A stretch of 64,000 nt of DNA from the NCBI GenBank assembly GCA_039030075.1, contig JBCCEW010000010.1, positions 1 through 64,000 of the forward strand. The letters are read 5' to 3'. Origin of the DNA: Myxococcota bacterium. Lineage in GTDB: Bacteria > Myxococcota_A > UBA9160 > SMWR01. This document shows positions 1 through 8,462 of this stretch, one piece after another. The first letter of the stretch is position 1; each line of letters starts with the position of its first letter. The position numbers were made by a program, and so were the translations under genes. Below the pieces are notes generated by a model, which saw nothing but the letters and a program-made list of their open reading frames with translations, ran no database searches and was not told the DNA's origin.

Positions 1-63
1 AGAAAAGATTTCTTCATATCGACGGCGACCACGGGCGGTGCCTATCACCAAGGCGGCGTTAGC

Positions 64-351
64 CTATCTGCCTTGGTGAAGATCAAGCTTCTTCCTGATC
101 AGAAAATCGATTTGGGTGCTGGGCCCCGTGGTTCCGAGCGCGTGGAACAACGTCTCGTCGTAGCTGAAGCTTGCCTTCGCTGCGGACCCGACAATGTCCC
201 CGGCCTCGATCACCCCTTCGACGGTAATCGTGAACGTCTCGCCGGGAGACACGATCGATGCGCTCGAGTAGATCGTGAGGCTCGCCGCGCCCGCTTGTAA
301 CGAGGCGAGGAGCACGGCCTGGATCGCCAGGAGCGGAAGACGGTTCGGCAT
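64..351 (-). CDS. short secreted protein with a cohesin-like start, probably truncated
   Basis: About 95 residues from an ATG at 351; upstream in-frame starts are possible but would put sequence ahead of a clear signal peptide (MPNRLPLL..., hydrophobic run, AGA/ASL cleavage region). The mature part has the strand pattern of cohesin-like or PEP-CTERM surface proteins: a Ser/Val-rich start, PGETFTITV, then SFSYDETLFHALG. Such domains normally run to well over 100 residues, but this frame stops at a TAG at 64-66, in mid-domain. The same frame stays open beyond the stop as far as base 1. It may be a real short protein or the front of a gene broken by a nonsense codon or frameshift. It is divergent from the nuclease gene to its right. 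Confidence 0.45.
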   Translation of the reverse strand: MPNRLPLLAIQAVLLASLQAGAASLTIYSSASIVSPGETFTITVEGVIEAGDIVGSAAKASFSYDETLFHALGTTGPSTQIDFLIRKKLDLHQGR

Positions 352-477
352 TGGCGCGAATGCTAGAACTGCGTTTGGCACCTGAGCAAGGCGCAAGCCC
401 GATTGCCCAGCCAGGGCGGGGGCAAACACCAACAATCGCGCCGATCATCGGCCCCGAATCTGCGCCACACTCCGCGC

Positions 478-981
478 GTGCGCGCCGCCCCCTCTCGCCG
501 TTGGCCCTGGTTCGTGTTCGTGGCACTCGTACTCGGAATCGTTTCCGGGCGCTGGACCGCCGAGCAACCCGGCCTGCTTCCCGGCGAAGCGACCGTCCCG
601 AGCGACGCCGTGGGCCCCTGCCAGGTGAAGCAGGTGATCGACGGCGACACGATCGACGTCCAGTGCCCGGGCCAGAAACGCGAGCGCATCCGGATGCTGC
701 GCATCGACACCCCCGAGCGTGAAGAGCCCGGCTATGCCGAAGCCCGCAGCGCCCTGCGCTCGATGCTGCGCGGCCAGGACGTCCACCTCGTCTACGAACG
801 CCCGGGCGAACCCGCCCGCGGCGGCCACGGGCGCGTGCTCGCCTACGTCTACGTCGGCGATACCAACGTCAACGTCGAGATCGTGCGCCAGGGCCACAGC
901 CACTTCGACACCCGCTGGGGCGAAGGCCGCTTCGCTCGTGACTTCGAGGGTGCCGAACGCGCCCAGACGGTTCCGCGTTAG
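478..981 (+). CDS. SNase-like (thermonuclease) family nuclease, membrane-anchored or secreted
   Basis: A staphylococcal-nuclease (TNase) fold protein expected to cleave DNA/RNA with Ca2+ outside the cytoplasm. After a basic N-terminus and one hydrophobic segment (WPWFVFVALVLGIV) comes VIDGDTIDV, the typical first strand, then LRIDTPERE, which carries the Asp/Thr/Glu of the active site, and HGRVLAYVYV, equivalent to the KYGRGLAYIY segment with the catalytic Arg. The Ca2+ and phosphate-binding residues therefore look intact. The start is uncertain: GTG at 478 places the hydrophobic segment near the N-terminus; an in-frame TTG at 403 would add 25 mostly polar residues and overlap nothing coding except the divergent gene's upstream region. 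The role (nutrient scavenging or DNA turnover) cannot be told from context. Confidence 0.85.
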   Translation: MRAAPSRRWPWFVFVALVLGIVSGRWTAEQPGLLPGEATVPSDAVGPCQVKQVIDGDTIDVQCPGQKRERIRMLRIDTPEREEPGYAEARSALRSMLRGQDVHLVYERPGEPARGGHGRVLAYVYVGDTNVNVEIVRQGHSHFDTRWGEGRFARDFEGAERAQTVPR

Positions 982-1021
982 TCGGCGCGCGCAGGGAACG
1001 CGCGGCTCCCGAACCGAACGC

Positions 1022-2533
1022 TCAGCCCAGGCGCGGCATCCAGAAGCCCGACTCCGCAGAGAAGGGAGCGGACACGATCCGGGATTCGGCGTTGAATTCG
1101 ATGGTGCGGCGCTTCCCGGTGTCGTAGGCCGACCATTCCGGGAGCCGCGCGTGCCCCGGGTTCCCGCTGCGAGCGAACGCGATCCAGGCCTCCTGCATCC
1201 GGCTCGACAGACTTCGGGCGCCGCGCGTCACGCCCAGGGTGCCCCGCAAGGTGCGCGCCCGGAGCGTTCCGAAGACGAACGGAAGCTCGAGGCCGTGGCA
1301 CGCCCCCATGAAGCGCCCGACGACGGGCGGCCGCCACGAAAAGAGATAGCGCCACACGGGCACGCCGAGCTCGGCGAGACCATCGGCGGCGCGCTGGGCC
1401 GGATGGTGGAACACGCGATCGCCCTGCGTGCGCTCCCAGACGCGTCCGGCCTCGGGGCCGTGTCCCAGGCCGCGGTAGAACTCGATGGCGCCCTGCGCAT
1501 CTTCGACGCTGCCCAGCTGCCGCTGGAGGCGCCGCACCAGGCCGTCGTCGTCGAGGTTGCGGCCCGCGCGATCCGCCAGCATGAAGAGCCGCCACTCGTC
1601 GCGGTTGCTGCCGACCAGCGTGGGAACCCGCGCCACCTCGCCGGCTTCGAGCGCCGCGAGTGCCGTCTTCGGAAGGAGTTCGCCGTCGACGCTCGGCTGC
1701 CAGGGCAAGAGCGTGACCGCTTGGCGCAGCATGGCCTCCCGCTGCTGACGGACCAGCCGCGACACGGGCACCTCGCGCAGTGCGCCGGGATCGGTGGGGT
1801 CGACTCCAAGGGTGTCGAGCAGCGACTCGGCCACCCGCGAGGACTGCGCCTCGGTCGACACGTTGTGGAGGGCTCCGCTCTGGAGCACGGCGCGGTGGAA
1901 GAGGCCGTTCGCCCGGGGCGTGGCCAGCAGCGTCCCGACGCTCATGCCTCCCGCCGACTCACCGAAGATCGTGACGTTGTCGGGATCGCCGCCGAAGCCC
2001 GCGATGTTCTCGCGCACCCATTCGAGCGCCCGGATCTGGTCGCGTAGGCCGAGATTGGATTCGAAGCCGAGCGCGCGCAGCTCGGGATGATTCAAGAAAC
2101 CCAGAACGCCGAGCCGGTAGTTGATGGTGACCACCACGACGTCACCGCGTTTCGCGAGCCGTCGGCCGTCGTAGAGCCCGCCCGAACCGGCTCCCATCGT
2201 GAAGGCGCCGCCGTGGATCCAGACCAGCACCGGGCGGCGACCGCTGTCCGGCGCCGGGGTCCAGACGTTGAGTGTCAGGCAATCCTGGGACTGGCGATCC
2301 TCAGGCACCCCGATCATCCGGCGCACCAGCACCACCTGGGCGGCCGACTGGGGGGCCGCGTGCCCGAACCGCACCGCCTCGCGCACGCCCGCCCAAGGCG
2401 CCGCCGGCTCGGGAGCGCGGAAGCGGAGCTTGCCGGTGGGCGGCGCCGCGTAGGGAACCCCACGGAACACCGTCGCCCCAGAAAGGGATTCCCCCTGCAG
2501 CTTACCGCTCGAGATCTCGACCACGTTGGGCAC
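1022..2533 (-). CDS. type-B carboxylesterase (para-nitrobenzyl-esterase family)
   Basis: An alpha/beta-hydrolase of the carboxylesterase type-B family, hydrolysing carboxylic esters. FRGVPYAAPPTGKLRF near the N-terminus is the family's opening block, WIHGGAF forms the oxyanion hole, GESAGG carries the nucleophile Ser, the Glu is in GSNRDEW and the His in ACHGLELPF, so the triad is complete. About 500 residues, the normal family length. The frame is open up to an ATG at 2653, but this would add about 40 Arg/Gly-rich residues and run into the divergent gene; the GTG at 2533, directly before VVEISSGKLQG, matches the usual family start better. No signal peptide is seen from that start, so it is probably cytoplasmic. 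Natural substrate unknown. Confidence 0.88.
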   Translation of the reverse strand: MPNVVEISSGKLQGESLSGATVFRGVPYAAPPTGKLRFRAPEPAAPWAGVREAVRFGHAAPQSAAQVVLVRRMIGVPEDRQSQDCLTLNVWTPAPDSGRRPVLVWIHGGAFTMGAGSGGLYDGRRLAKRGDVVVVTINYRLGVLGFLNHPELRALGFESNLGLRDQIRALEWVRENIAGFGGDPDNVTIFGESAGGMSVGTLLATPRANGLFHRAVLQSGALHNVSTEAQSSRVAESLLDTLGVDPTDPGALREVPVSRLVRQQREAMLRQAVTLLPWQPSVDGELLPKTALAALEAGEVARVPTLVGSNRDEWRLFMLADRAGRNLDDDGLVRRLQRQLGSVEDAQGAIEFYRGLGHGPEAGRVWERTQGDRVFHHPAQRAADGLAELGVPVWRYLFSWRPPVVGRFMGACHGLELPFVFGTLRARTLRGTLGVTRGARSLSSRMQEAWIAFARSGNPGHARLPEWSAYDTGKRRTIEFNAESRIVSAPFSAESGFWMPRLG

Positions 2534-2669
2534 GCCGAAACCATAGCCGCCCGTTGCATCAGGCCCGGCAACCCGCCGGCAAGTCCCGCGCGCCCGCCCC
2601 GTGCGCTCGCTCCCAGGTGCCAGAAACGACTCGTCGGCCTCGGGGAACCTCATCGGCTACCCTGCCAAC

Positions 2670-3083
2670 GTGAGTCGGCGAAGACGGCGTTTCGGGACGA
2701 GAGCCCGCGTCCTGCTGATCGGCGCAGCGGTACTGCTGGGTGCCGACTGCCCGCACCACGGCAGCGTCTGGGATCTCACCGGCAGCGTCGGGGAAGCCGC
2801 GACCGCAGCGGCCGAGCCGGCGATGGCGTCGTGCCACGGCGCGCCCGCCGATGCCGCGCCGAGCGAGGCCGATGCCCCCCTCGCCATCGACTGCGAATGC
2901 CCGAGCTGCGGCTTCGAGGGCAGCGTCGTCTCGATCGCGCTCGGCGCACTGCCGTCGGCCCCAATAGCTCTCGCGGCGCTGCCCGACGTGCGGCCCAGCC
3001 GCAGCGAGCCGCGCCCGACCGGCGTGTGGGCGCCCCCGCCCTATCCAGGGTTCTTCGAGCACACGATCGTTCTGCTGGGTTGA
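2670..3083 (+). CDS. small secreted Cys/His-rich protein upstream of a copper-storage gene
   Basis: About 137 residues from a GTG at 2670 (an in-frame ATG at 2601 is possible but would overlap the divergent esterase gene further). A basic start (SRRRRRFGTRAR), a hydrophobic stretch and a Cys (LLGADCPHHG) look like a signal or lipoprotein signal peptide. The mature part is Ala/Pro-rich and holds few but clustered metal-type residues: CPHH, CHG and CECPSCG. It resembles in outline the small periplasmic proteins found in copper loci, but I do not recognise a named family. The next gene on the same strand encodes a Csp1-type protein, so a role in copper handling is a reasonable inference and not a demonstration. 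Confidence 0.6.
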   Translation: MSRRRRRFGTRARVLLIGAAVLLGADCPHHGSVWDLTGSVGEAATAAAEPAMASCHGAPADAAPSEADAPLAIDCECPSCGFEGSVVSIALGALPSAPIALAALPDVRPSRSEPRPTGVWAPPPYPGFFEHTIVLLG

Positions 3084-3092
3084 TCCGACCTT

Positions 3093-3114
3093 TCGCGGGC
3101 TCAACCGCCCGCGA
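3093..3114 (+). promoter_or_regulatory. intergenic hairpin between the two metal-locus genes
   Basis: TCGCGGGC (3093-3100) and GCCCGCGA (3107-3114) form a perfect 8-bp stem with a 6-nt loop, ten bases after the upstream stop codon. There is no U-tract after it, so it may limit read-through or stabilise mRNA ends between the two genes instead of being a complete terminator. Confidence 0.4.
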
Positions 3115-3197
3115 GCTGGATCCCATCAACCACGAACCGGCAGATGCGCACGCCCCGAGGCGGGCCGTGCGCGCCGGTTTCCGAGAGGAACGATTCC

Positions 3198-3656
3198 ATG
3201 GAACGAAGAGACTTTCTGATCGGGGCGACCACGAGCGTCGCCGCCATGGCCATGGCGAAGGCATCGCTGGCCGACATGCATGCCCACGACCACGGTGCGG
3301 CCATGACCGCCGACCCGCGCGTGGACGCGCTCCGCGAGTCGACGCTCGCCTGCCAGGAGGCCGCAGCGGACTGCGTGCGGCACTGCATCGCGAGCCTCGG
3401 GGCGGGCGACAAGTCGCTCGCCGCTTGCATGGAGAGTGTGCTCCGCATGCAGGCCATCACCGGGGCCATGCACGACGTGGCGGCCAGTGAGGCGAAGCCC
3501 AGCGAGCGCGCGCAGGAGCTGGCCGCCGTGTGCGCGGGCTTCTGCAAGGACTGCGCGGCCGAGTGCGAGCCGCACGCGGAGAAGCATGCCGCCTGCAAGG
3601 CGTGCCTGGACGCATGCCTCGCCTGCGTCGAGGCCTGCGAGGCCTACGCCGCCTGA
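3198..3656 (+). CDS. Csp1-type four-helix-bundle copper storage protein
   Basis: A periplasmic or exported copper-storage protein that binds many Cu(I) ions inside a four-helix bundle through inward-facing cysteines. The start is the ATG at 3198, with a purine-rich RBS (GAGAGGAA) ahead; upstream in-frame ATGs lack one. The N-terminus, ERRDFLIG followed by an Ala-rich hydrophobic run, is a twin-arginine signal, as in Methylosinus Csp1. The mature part is helical with Cys spaced on one helix face: ACQ..DCVRHC, AACM, VCAGFCKDCAAEC, ACKACLDACLACVEAC. I count 13 cysteines in the bundle, the number reported for Csp1. A His/Met-rich piece (DMHAHDHGAAM) follows the signal. No copper-sensing regulator gene is adjacent. 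Confidence 0.9.
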   Translation: MERRDFLIGATTSVAAMAMAKASLADMHAHDHGAAMTADPRVDALRESTLACQEAAADCVRHCIASLGAGDKSLAACMESVLRMQAITGAMHDVAASEAKPSERAQELAAVCAGFCKDCAAECEPHAEKHAACKACLDACLACVEACEAYAA

Positions 3657-3669
3657 CCCTGCCCAGAAC

Positions 3670-3701
3670 GAGCCCCCGGGAGCATGTGCTCTCGGGGGCT
3701 C
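3670..3701. terminator. strong bidirectional hairpin between convergent genes
   Basis: Fifteen-base arms (GAGCCCCCGGGAGCA at 3670-3684 and TGCTCTCGGGGGCTC at 3687-3701) pair with a single mismatch and a 2-nt loop. It lies between the convergent copper-storage gene and the beta-helix gene, 13 bases after one stop codon and 18 from the other, so it can end transcription from both sides although neither flank has a long U-tract. Confidence 0.75.
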
Positions 3702-3719
3702 TTCGGGATCGCGGGCGCT

Positions 3720-5195
3720 CTACGGGCAGACGCTCGAAGAGACGTACTTCGCGGTCAGCTTCTCGGTAGCTCCCGAGGTGTCGATCGCGAGTTCCCATTC
3801 GTCTGCATCGTCCGGGACCCATTCGGCATGCGTCGACGTCGCGCCCCAGCTGCCAGCTTCGGGCTCCAGGTGGTTCTGGAGGTTCCCGGAGATGATCAGC
3901 TGGTCGGCTTCGATCAGCGTCAGTACCTGATCGCAGGTCGGTCGGACCGGGTCTCCCAACACCACGCCGGTCTGGACCCCGTTGGCGAGGTCGATGTCGA
4001 TCACGACGTCGAGGCGAATCACCACGGCGTCGGTCACGACGATCGGCGTGATCATGGGCGTCGTGTCGTTCACGATGAACGTCAGTCGCGACTCGTCCTC
4101 GATGATGAGGTCATCCCCCACATCGACGGTTCCGCCACCGATCACGAGGCTGCCGCGGCTCTTGTAGGAGCCGACCTTCAGATCGTCTCCGATGTCGAGG
4201 TTGCCGCCCGTGATCGTGAAGACCCCGTAGCTGCCGGGTCGGAACCCGACGTTCAGGCTCTTGATGTCGACATCGCCACCGGACTGGAGCGCAGCGCCGA
4301 CGCCGTAGGTGCCGATCTTCACCGCGCCTTCGAAGTTCGAGGTGTCGCTCGTATCCTCGAGGGCCTCGAACACGGCATCGCCTCGGACGGTGAGCATCCC
4401 GAAGGAGCCGGTTCCGCGCGCGAGGTCCATGTTCTCGGCCTTGAAGGTCCCGCCCGACTGCAGGATCGCGCCGAAACCCGGGTTGTACTGACCGTCGTCG
4501 GTGAGCCCGCGGCCTGCGGAGGTGTACCCAGGCGAGGACCCAGTCGAATCCACCGTGCCGCCGGACATGTCGAAGATGCCCGTGCCCTGCCCGCCCACGG
4601 TGATCCCGAGCGCGTTGATGGTCCCAGCGCTGAGGTTGTACTTCCCGAGCGTGGCCTCGCCCGCGTAGCCGAGCGTGATGCTGGTGCAGTTCGTGACCGT
4701 GCCGCCGGACTGGTTGACCGTGCCGCGCGCACCGCGCGTCCCGACTCGGATATAGGGGAGATTCGAGCACGAGCCGGCGTCGTACCCGGTGAGCGTCCCG
4801 CCGGTCATGTTCAGGACGCCATAGCGCCCGTCGGGGTCTCCGTGCGGATCGGCCGCGGGAATCGTGTCGAAGGTGTCGAGCCAACCGCCGACGTAGAGCC
4901 GGTAGTGCACGGCGCTCACCGACGAATCGATCAACGCCGTCGGATCGAAGCCAGTCGTGACATCCGGATTCAGCGCGTCGTGATCACTCGTGGTGATGTA
5001 GACGTCATCGGTCTGAGGAGGAACCCCTTGGGCATGGTTGTCGTCCCTCCAGTTGTCACTGGTGCTCCAGAGCTCGTCGGTGGGTCCGTCGAACCACCAC
5101 CAGGTGGGCGTGGCGTTGGCTTGCCACGCGAAGATCAAGACGATCGAGAAAACCGGAACGATCGAGAGAACGAGGAGTGTTCGAGAGGTCGACAT
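3720..5195 (-). CDS. secreted right-handed beta-helix repeat protein
   Basis: About 491 residues from the ATG at 5195, chosen because GGAGG lies at the right distance before it and a classic signal peptide follows (MSTSRTLLVL..., cleavage near ANA-TP). The mature start (WWWFDGPTDELWSTSDNW) is typical of extracellular array proteins. The body repeats short TGGTL / QSGGTV / MSGGTV / TGGNL units about every 20-45 residues, each a probable turn of a beta-helix, as in autotransporter-associated repeats. Just two cysteine pairs are seen (GSCSN/TNCT and PTCDQ/SSVCP). No enzyme motif, outer-membrane barrel or PEP-CTERM tail is present, so export and attachment are unexplained. Likely a surface or matrix protein; function unknown. 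Confidence 0.8.
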   Translation of the reverse strand: MSTSRTLLVLSIVPVFSIVLIFAWQANATPTWWWFDGPTDELWSTSDNWRDDNHAQGVPPQTDDVYITTSDHDALNPDVTTGFDPTALIDSSVSAVHYRLYVGGWLDTFDTIPAADPHGDPDGRYGVLNMTGGTLTGYDAGSCSNLPYIRVGTRGARGTVNQSGGTVTNCTSITLGYAGEATLGKYNLSAGTINALGITVGGQGTGIFDMSGGTVDSTGSSPGYTSAGRGLTDDGQYNPGFGAILQSGGTFKAENMDLARGTGSFGMLTVRGDAVFEALEDTSDTSNFEGAVKIGTYGVGAALQSGGDVDIKSLNVGFRPGSYGVFTITGGNLDIGDDLKVGSYKSRGSLVIGGGTVDVGDDLIIEDESRLTFIVNDTTPMITPIVVTDAVVIRLDVVIDIDLANGVQTGVVLGDPVRPTCDQVLTLIEADQLIISGNLQNHLEPEAGSWGATSTHAEWVPDDADEWELAIDTSGATEKLTAKYVSSSVCP

Positions 5196-5684
5196 CTGTC
5201 CCTCCAGCCAAAGGCCGTTGAGTGCGTTGTCGTGGAACCCGCCCGAATCGCGCCCAGCAAACAACGCCGGACACGCGTCGCGCGGTGACTGCAATCACAC
5301 GCATCGTTGTCGCCTTTGACGCAGCGATTCGGTGTGTCGAATTGCGACAGAGATCACTCGCAACCGTTCGCAACGGACCAGAGGCGTGGGGACGCGGCAG
5401 ACCGCGGCTCACTTCATCCACGGACCGATTACCGCAAGCATCGTTGACGCGGGCGGGTTGCTGCGCAGTCTTCTCGAACACGAATCCCCGATCCCGCTTC
5501 GACGACATCCGTTATCTTTCGCCGCGGTGCAACGGCTTTAGACGAGAACAGCCCCCCAGACCTATCGTTGTTGGGTCGAAATCCCCAGCTGTCGGTTCAG
5601 ATTCAGACTGAGCCGCAAAAGCGGTTCCGGGACGCCTCCGTATTTGAGTGCGCGGTAGACCTGGCGTGCCGCAAGGAGCGAACG
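5196..5684. other. 489-bp divergent intergenic region, no recognised feature
   Basis: Lies between two divergent secreted-protein genes and must hold both promoters. GC content is somewhat lower than the flanking core genes. I see no strong -35/-10 pair, tRNA, hairpin or small coding frame with good codon bias that I would defend. Confidence 0.5.
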
Positions 5685-7088
5685 ATGAACTTGCGATCAC
5701 AAGCCACCCCCTTGGCTCTGCTCTTCGTCCCGGTTCTCGGCGCGCCCACGGCCTCTGCAGTGCCTCAGACCAATCTTTGCCCGACACCTTCCTCAGCGGG
5801 TGAGGCGATCACCGACTGTTCCGCGACCGAGACTGTCTACGTTCTGGATGCTGACACCCTTCAAGGCGGTCAACTCGATGTCTGGATCGATCAAGACGTC
5901 CAGTGGCCAGGTATTTGCGGGGCTACCCACGAGATCGAGTACACGGCGAGTTGCCTGGCGCCACTTCAGCTCGAGAATCTTCAAGAGGGCGGAACGCACC
6001 CGACTTCTACGAGCTGGATAGACATCGTTGAGTGGAATGCGTTCCTCCCGGGCCACCCAGCAGGAGCAAATCTCACCTACGCGGCCTGGCCGGACCCGGA
6101 GGGGAATTGTCCGGCATGCGACTACCGAGGCGCCTTCGGAGTCTCGTATGACCTCCCCCACCTGTTCTTTCCGCCGCAGGCGCCCTTCCCTGATGGCTCG
6201 CCCGAGCTGCAGATGAGTTTCTCCGCATCCGATCCGTCTCCGGGCGAGGCCTGCATGGTCAAGCTTGGGCGAACTTGGACGGGACAGGTTTTTGCGAATC
6301 CGCTCCCTTCCGATCCAAGCAACGTCTCTTGCTTTCCTCACCCTGGATTGAGCCCGTCTCACCACACGGAAGTCGACTCCGTGGGCAGTGCGATCGCACT
6401 CACGGAGATCTTCGATATCAAGTACGCGAGCTTCATCCCGACAGACAGCATTCCTTCTCCGGGGCCCGTTCCGGGCGGGTTCTGCTTCCCCGAACCAGAT
6501 ATTCCGATCCCGACGCTGCTGCGCTTCGGTGGAGATAGTCGAGGATTCGACCCCGACCCCGCAGCGCCGGCGCGGCTCACCGCGTTGGTGAGCTTGGTCC
6601 CGGACGAGTGGGTGTCCGAGATGGCGAATTCGCCGGTGAACGCGACTGGAGTAGTGGCAGGCAGTGAGAAGATCTTCGCTGGCGCTACCAAGACCTTCGC
6701 TCCGCCCGCATACGCAGACGGCGTGATCAATGCGAGCGATGAAGACGCCACCTTGAACGACTGCTACCTGCTGCACGAGAGAGACACGTACGAGGTCAAA
6801 GAGGCCATCTCGCCTTCGCGGATCGAGCCAGATCGCGTCGCCGTGGTGTTTCAAGGCTCTGCGGACAATCCGCTCGTGTCAGTGGCCTGCGCCATTGACT
6901 GGGACATCTATCTCGCGATCGATAGCTCCGGGGCGTGGGATCTCGCCGCCATCGTCGACGCCTTTCCGTCGCACGAGCTCTACGTGAATGGAACTCCAGT
7001 TCTCGAGATCCAAGCGAGCGATTTTGGCGTCGTCGAGCTTTGCAACCCCTTCAGCAAGAGAGTCATCACGACGTCGGGGAACCTCTGA
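5685..7088 (+). CDS. secreted protein of unknown function
   Basis: 467 residues from the ATG at 5685, with AAGGAG seven bases upstream; the frame is open further upstream but without a better start. The N-terminus (MNLRSQATPLALLFVPVLG...ASAVPQ) is a clear signal peptide. The mature protein has many paired cysteines (NLCPT..DCS, GICG, SCLAP, NCPACDY, EACM, SCFP, GFCF, NDCYL, VACAI, ELCNP), pointing to disulfides outside the cytoplasm. I recognise no catalytic motif or family. The following gene starts 24 bases after its stop on the same strand and also encodes a secreted protein, so they probably form a two-gene operon. Codon use is less GC3-biased than in the core genes nearby, consistent with accessory origin. 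Confidence 0.7.
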   Translation: MNLRSQATPLALLFVPVLGAPTASAVPQTNLCPTPSSAGEAITDCSATETVYVLDADTLQGGQLDVWIDQDVQWPGICGATHEIEYTASCLAPLQLENLQEGGTHPTSTSWIDIVEWNAFLPGHPAGANLTYAAWPDPEGNCPACDYRGAFGVSYDLPHLFFPPQAPFPDGSPELQMSFSASDPSPGEACMVKLGRTWTGQVFANPLPSDPSNVSCFPHPGLSPSHHTEVDSVGSAIALTEIFDIKYASFIPTDSIPSPGPVPGGFCFPEPDIPIPTLLRFGGDSRGFDPDPAAPARLTALVSLVPDEWVSEMANSPVNATGVVAGSEKIFAGATKTFAPPAYADGVINASDEDATLNDCYLLHERDTYEVKEAISPSRIEPDRVAVVFQGSADNPLVSVACAIDWDIYLAIDSSGAWDLAAIVDAFPSHELYVNGTPVLEIQASDFGVVELCNPFSKRVITTSGNL

Positions 7089-7112
7089 GTCCGCAAGAAT
7101 GGAGGGCGAACC

Positions 7113-8228
7113 ATGAGTATGAAGCGTGCCGCGATGCTACTGGCAGGTTTCGCGATTCTCACGAGTCCGAGTGCCTCTCTCGGCCAATCGCTCGAGTCCC
7201 TTGTCCTGGATATCCAGAGCACCGATGACGCGGTCAGACTGCCGTCGGGGAATACGCTCTTTGGCCGTCTGGCAGCGGAGTACGCGCAGATCGTCCCGCT
7301 GCTTGTCCCCCTTGCCTCCAGCTCAGTCGAGCAGACCCGATACGACGTGACGATGTTGATACTGGGTGGCGCGATCATGTCCGAATCCAACCAGGCTGTC
7401 GCCGCCCAGAATCAAGCGACGCTCATCCAGCTCGCGTCGGATTCCAGCGAGAGAGTATCGGTTGCGGCCATCGAGACGCTGTCCCTGCTTCCTGACGGAA
7501 CGCCAGCCACACTGTCGGCTGCGCTCGTCGGATTGTCGTCCAACGAGGCCCCGAAGCTTGCGGAAGTCGCGGTCCTGGCACTCGGGCGACGACAGAGTGC
7601 AACGATCGCAGAGGTGGGTGCACTGGTGGTCGCGCTTGCTTCGGCGCCCGACAGTCGAGTGAGATCGAGGGCCGCGTATTCGCTCGGCGAGCTCCGAATC
7701 CCCGATGGTGGCGTGGTGGACGCACTGATCGACGCCCTCGCCGATGCAGACGCTTCTGTCAGAGGTCGCGCGGTGTCGGCGTTGGTGAAGCTGGGCTGGT
7801 ACGCAATGGGCGCAGTTCCGGCGCTTCAGGTGTCGGCGTCCACGGACGCCGACGAATCAGTGCGGAGCACGGCGTCGTTGGCAGTGACCACACTGCAGTC
7901 GCTCGACACGGATGGGGACGGGATGGTCGACCTAGCCGACAACTGCGCCCTCACGCCGAACGCTGCCCCGGATGACTGCGACTCGGACGGAGACGGCTAC
8001 GGGAACGCGTGCGACGCTGATTTCAACGGGGATTTCCTGGAGACCGGTGGTGATTTGGGGCCGTTCATCACCGCGATCGGAAACAACGAGATAGCGGCGG
8101 ACCACAACTGCGACGGCCTCGTGTCCGGAGGCGACATCGCGCCGTTCATCGCGGAGCTCCAAGACGCCGACCAGGAGCCGGGTCCGTCCGGCCTGGCTTG
8201 CGCGGGCACAAGCGGATGCACGCCGTAG
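7113..8228 (+). CDS. secreted HEAT-repeat protein with Ca-binding and dockerin-like tail
   Basis: 371 residues. A signal peptide (MKRAAMLLAGFAILTSPSASLG) is followed by about five HEAT/armadillo-type helical repeats (residues ~25-265; for example RSRAAYSLGELRIPDGGVVDALIDAL), normally a protein-binding solenoid. Next comes a thrombospondin type-3-like acidic segment (DTDGDGMVDLADNC, DCDSDGDGYGNACD), then two dockerin-like Ca2+ loops (DADFNGDFLETGGDLGPF and DHNCDGLVSGGDIAPF), ending in a short Cys-containing tail. Dockerins bind cohesins on other extracellular proteins, so this may be a cell-surface adaptor; the truncated cohesin-like protein at the left end of the window is the only possible partner seen. 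Coupled to the upstream secreted protein. The repeat and loop assignment is by eye. Confidence 0.75.
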   Translation: MSMKRAAMLLAGFAILTSPSASLGQSLESLVLDIQSTDDAVRLPSGNTLFGRLAAEYAQIVPLLVPLASSSVEQTRYDVTMLILGGAIMSESNQAVAAQNQATLIQLASDSSERVSVAAIETLSLLPDGTPATLSAALVGLSSNEAPKLAEVAVLALGRRQSATIAEVGALVVALASAPDSRVRSRAAYSLGELRIPDGGVVDALIDALADADASVRGRAVSALVKLGWYAMGAVPALQVSASTDADESVRSTASLAVTTLQSLDTDGDGMVDLADNCALTPNAAPDDCDSDGDGYGNACDADFNGDFLETGGDLGPFITAIGNNEIAADHNCDGLVSGGDIAPFIAELQDADQEPGPSGLACAGTSGCTP

Positions 8229-8321
8229 CGGAACCGGGAGGCGCGTTCCCGGGGCAACGTCTCCGCTGCAGGACGAAACGAGGGGCTGGTTCCATCGCGA
8301 GCTTGCGCGAGAAGCGATTCT

Positions 8322-8361
8322 GCTTCGAATTGGTCGGGCCGGGGAGATTCGAACTCCCGAC
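8322..8361 (-). repeat. left direct repeat: tRNA-Pro 3' fragment (attachment-site copy)
   Basis: Forty bases identical to 12844-12883, covering 11 bases beyond the tRNA plus CCA, the acceptor 3' strand and T-arm. Beyond base 8361 the match to tRNA-Pro ends and no anticodon arm or 5' acceptor strand can be built, so it is not a working tRNA gene. It is followed by a 10-bp palindrome, GTCAGCTGAC (8367-8376). Confidence 0.85.
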
Positions 8362-8462
8362 AGCCTGTCAGCTGACCCGGGGGCCTTGTGTTGGAAGGTC
8401 GCCCCGAAAAACGGCGCTCGTTCCCAAGTTCATATCCCGAGTCTCAGTCGGGGCTGGATCAA

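Noticed and set aside
8333-8400. A second complete tRNA-Pro gene
   Set aside because: Only the T-arm, acceptor 3' strand and CCA match; no anticodon or D-arm can be built and the 5' acceptor strand is absent.
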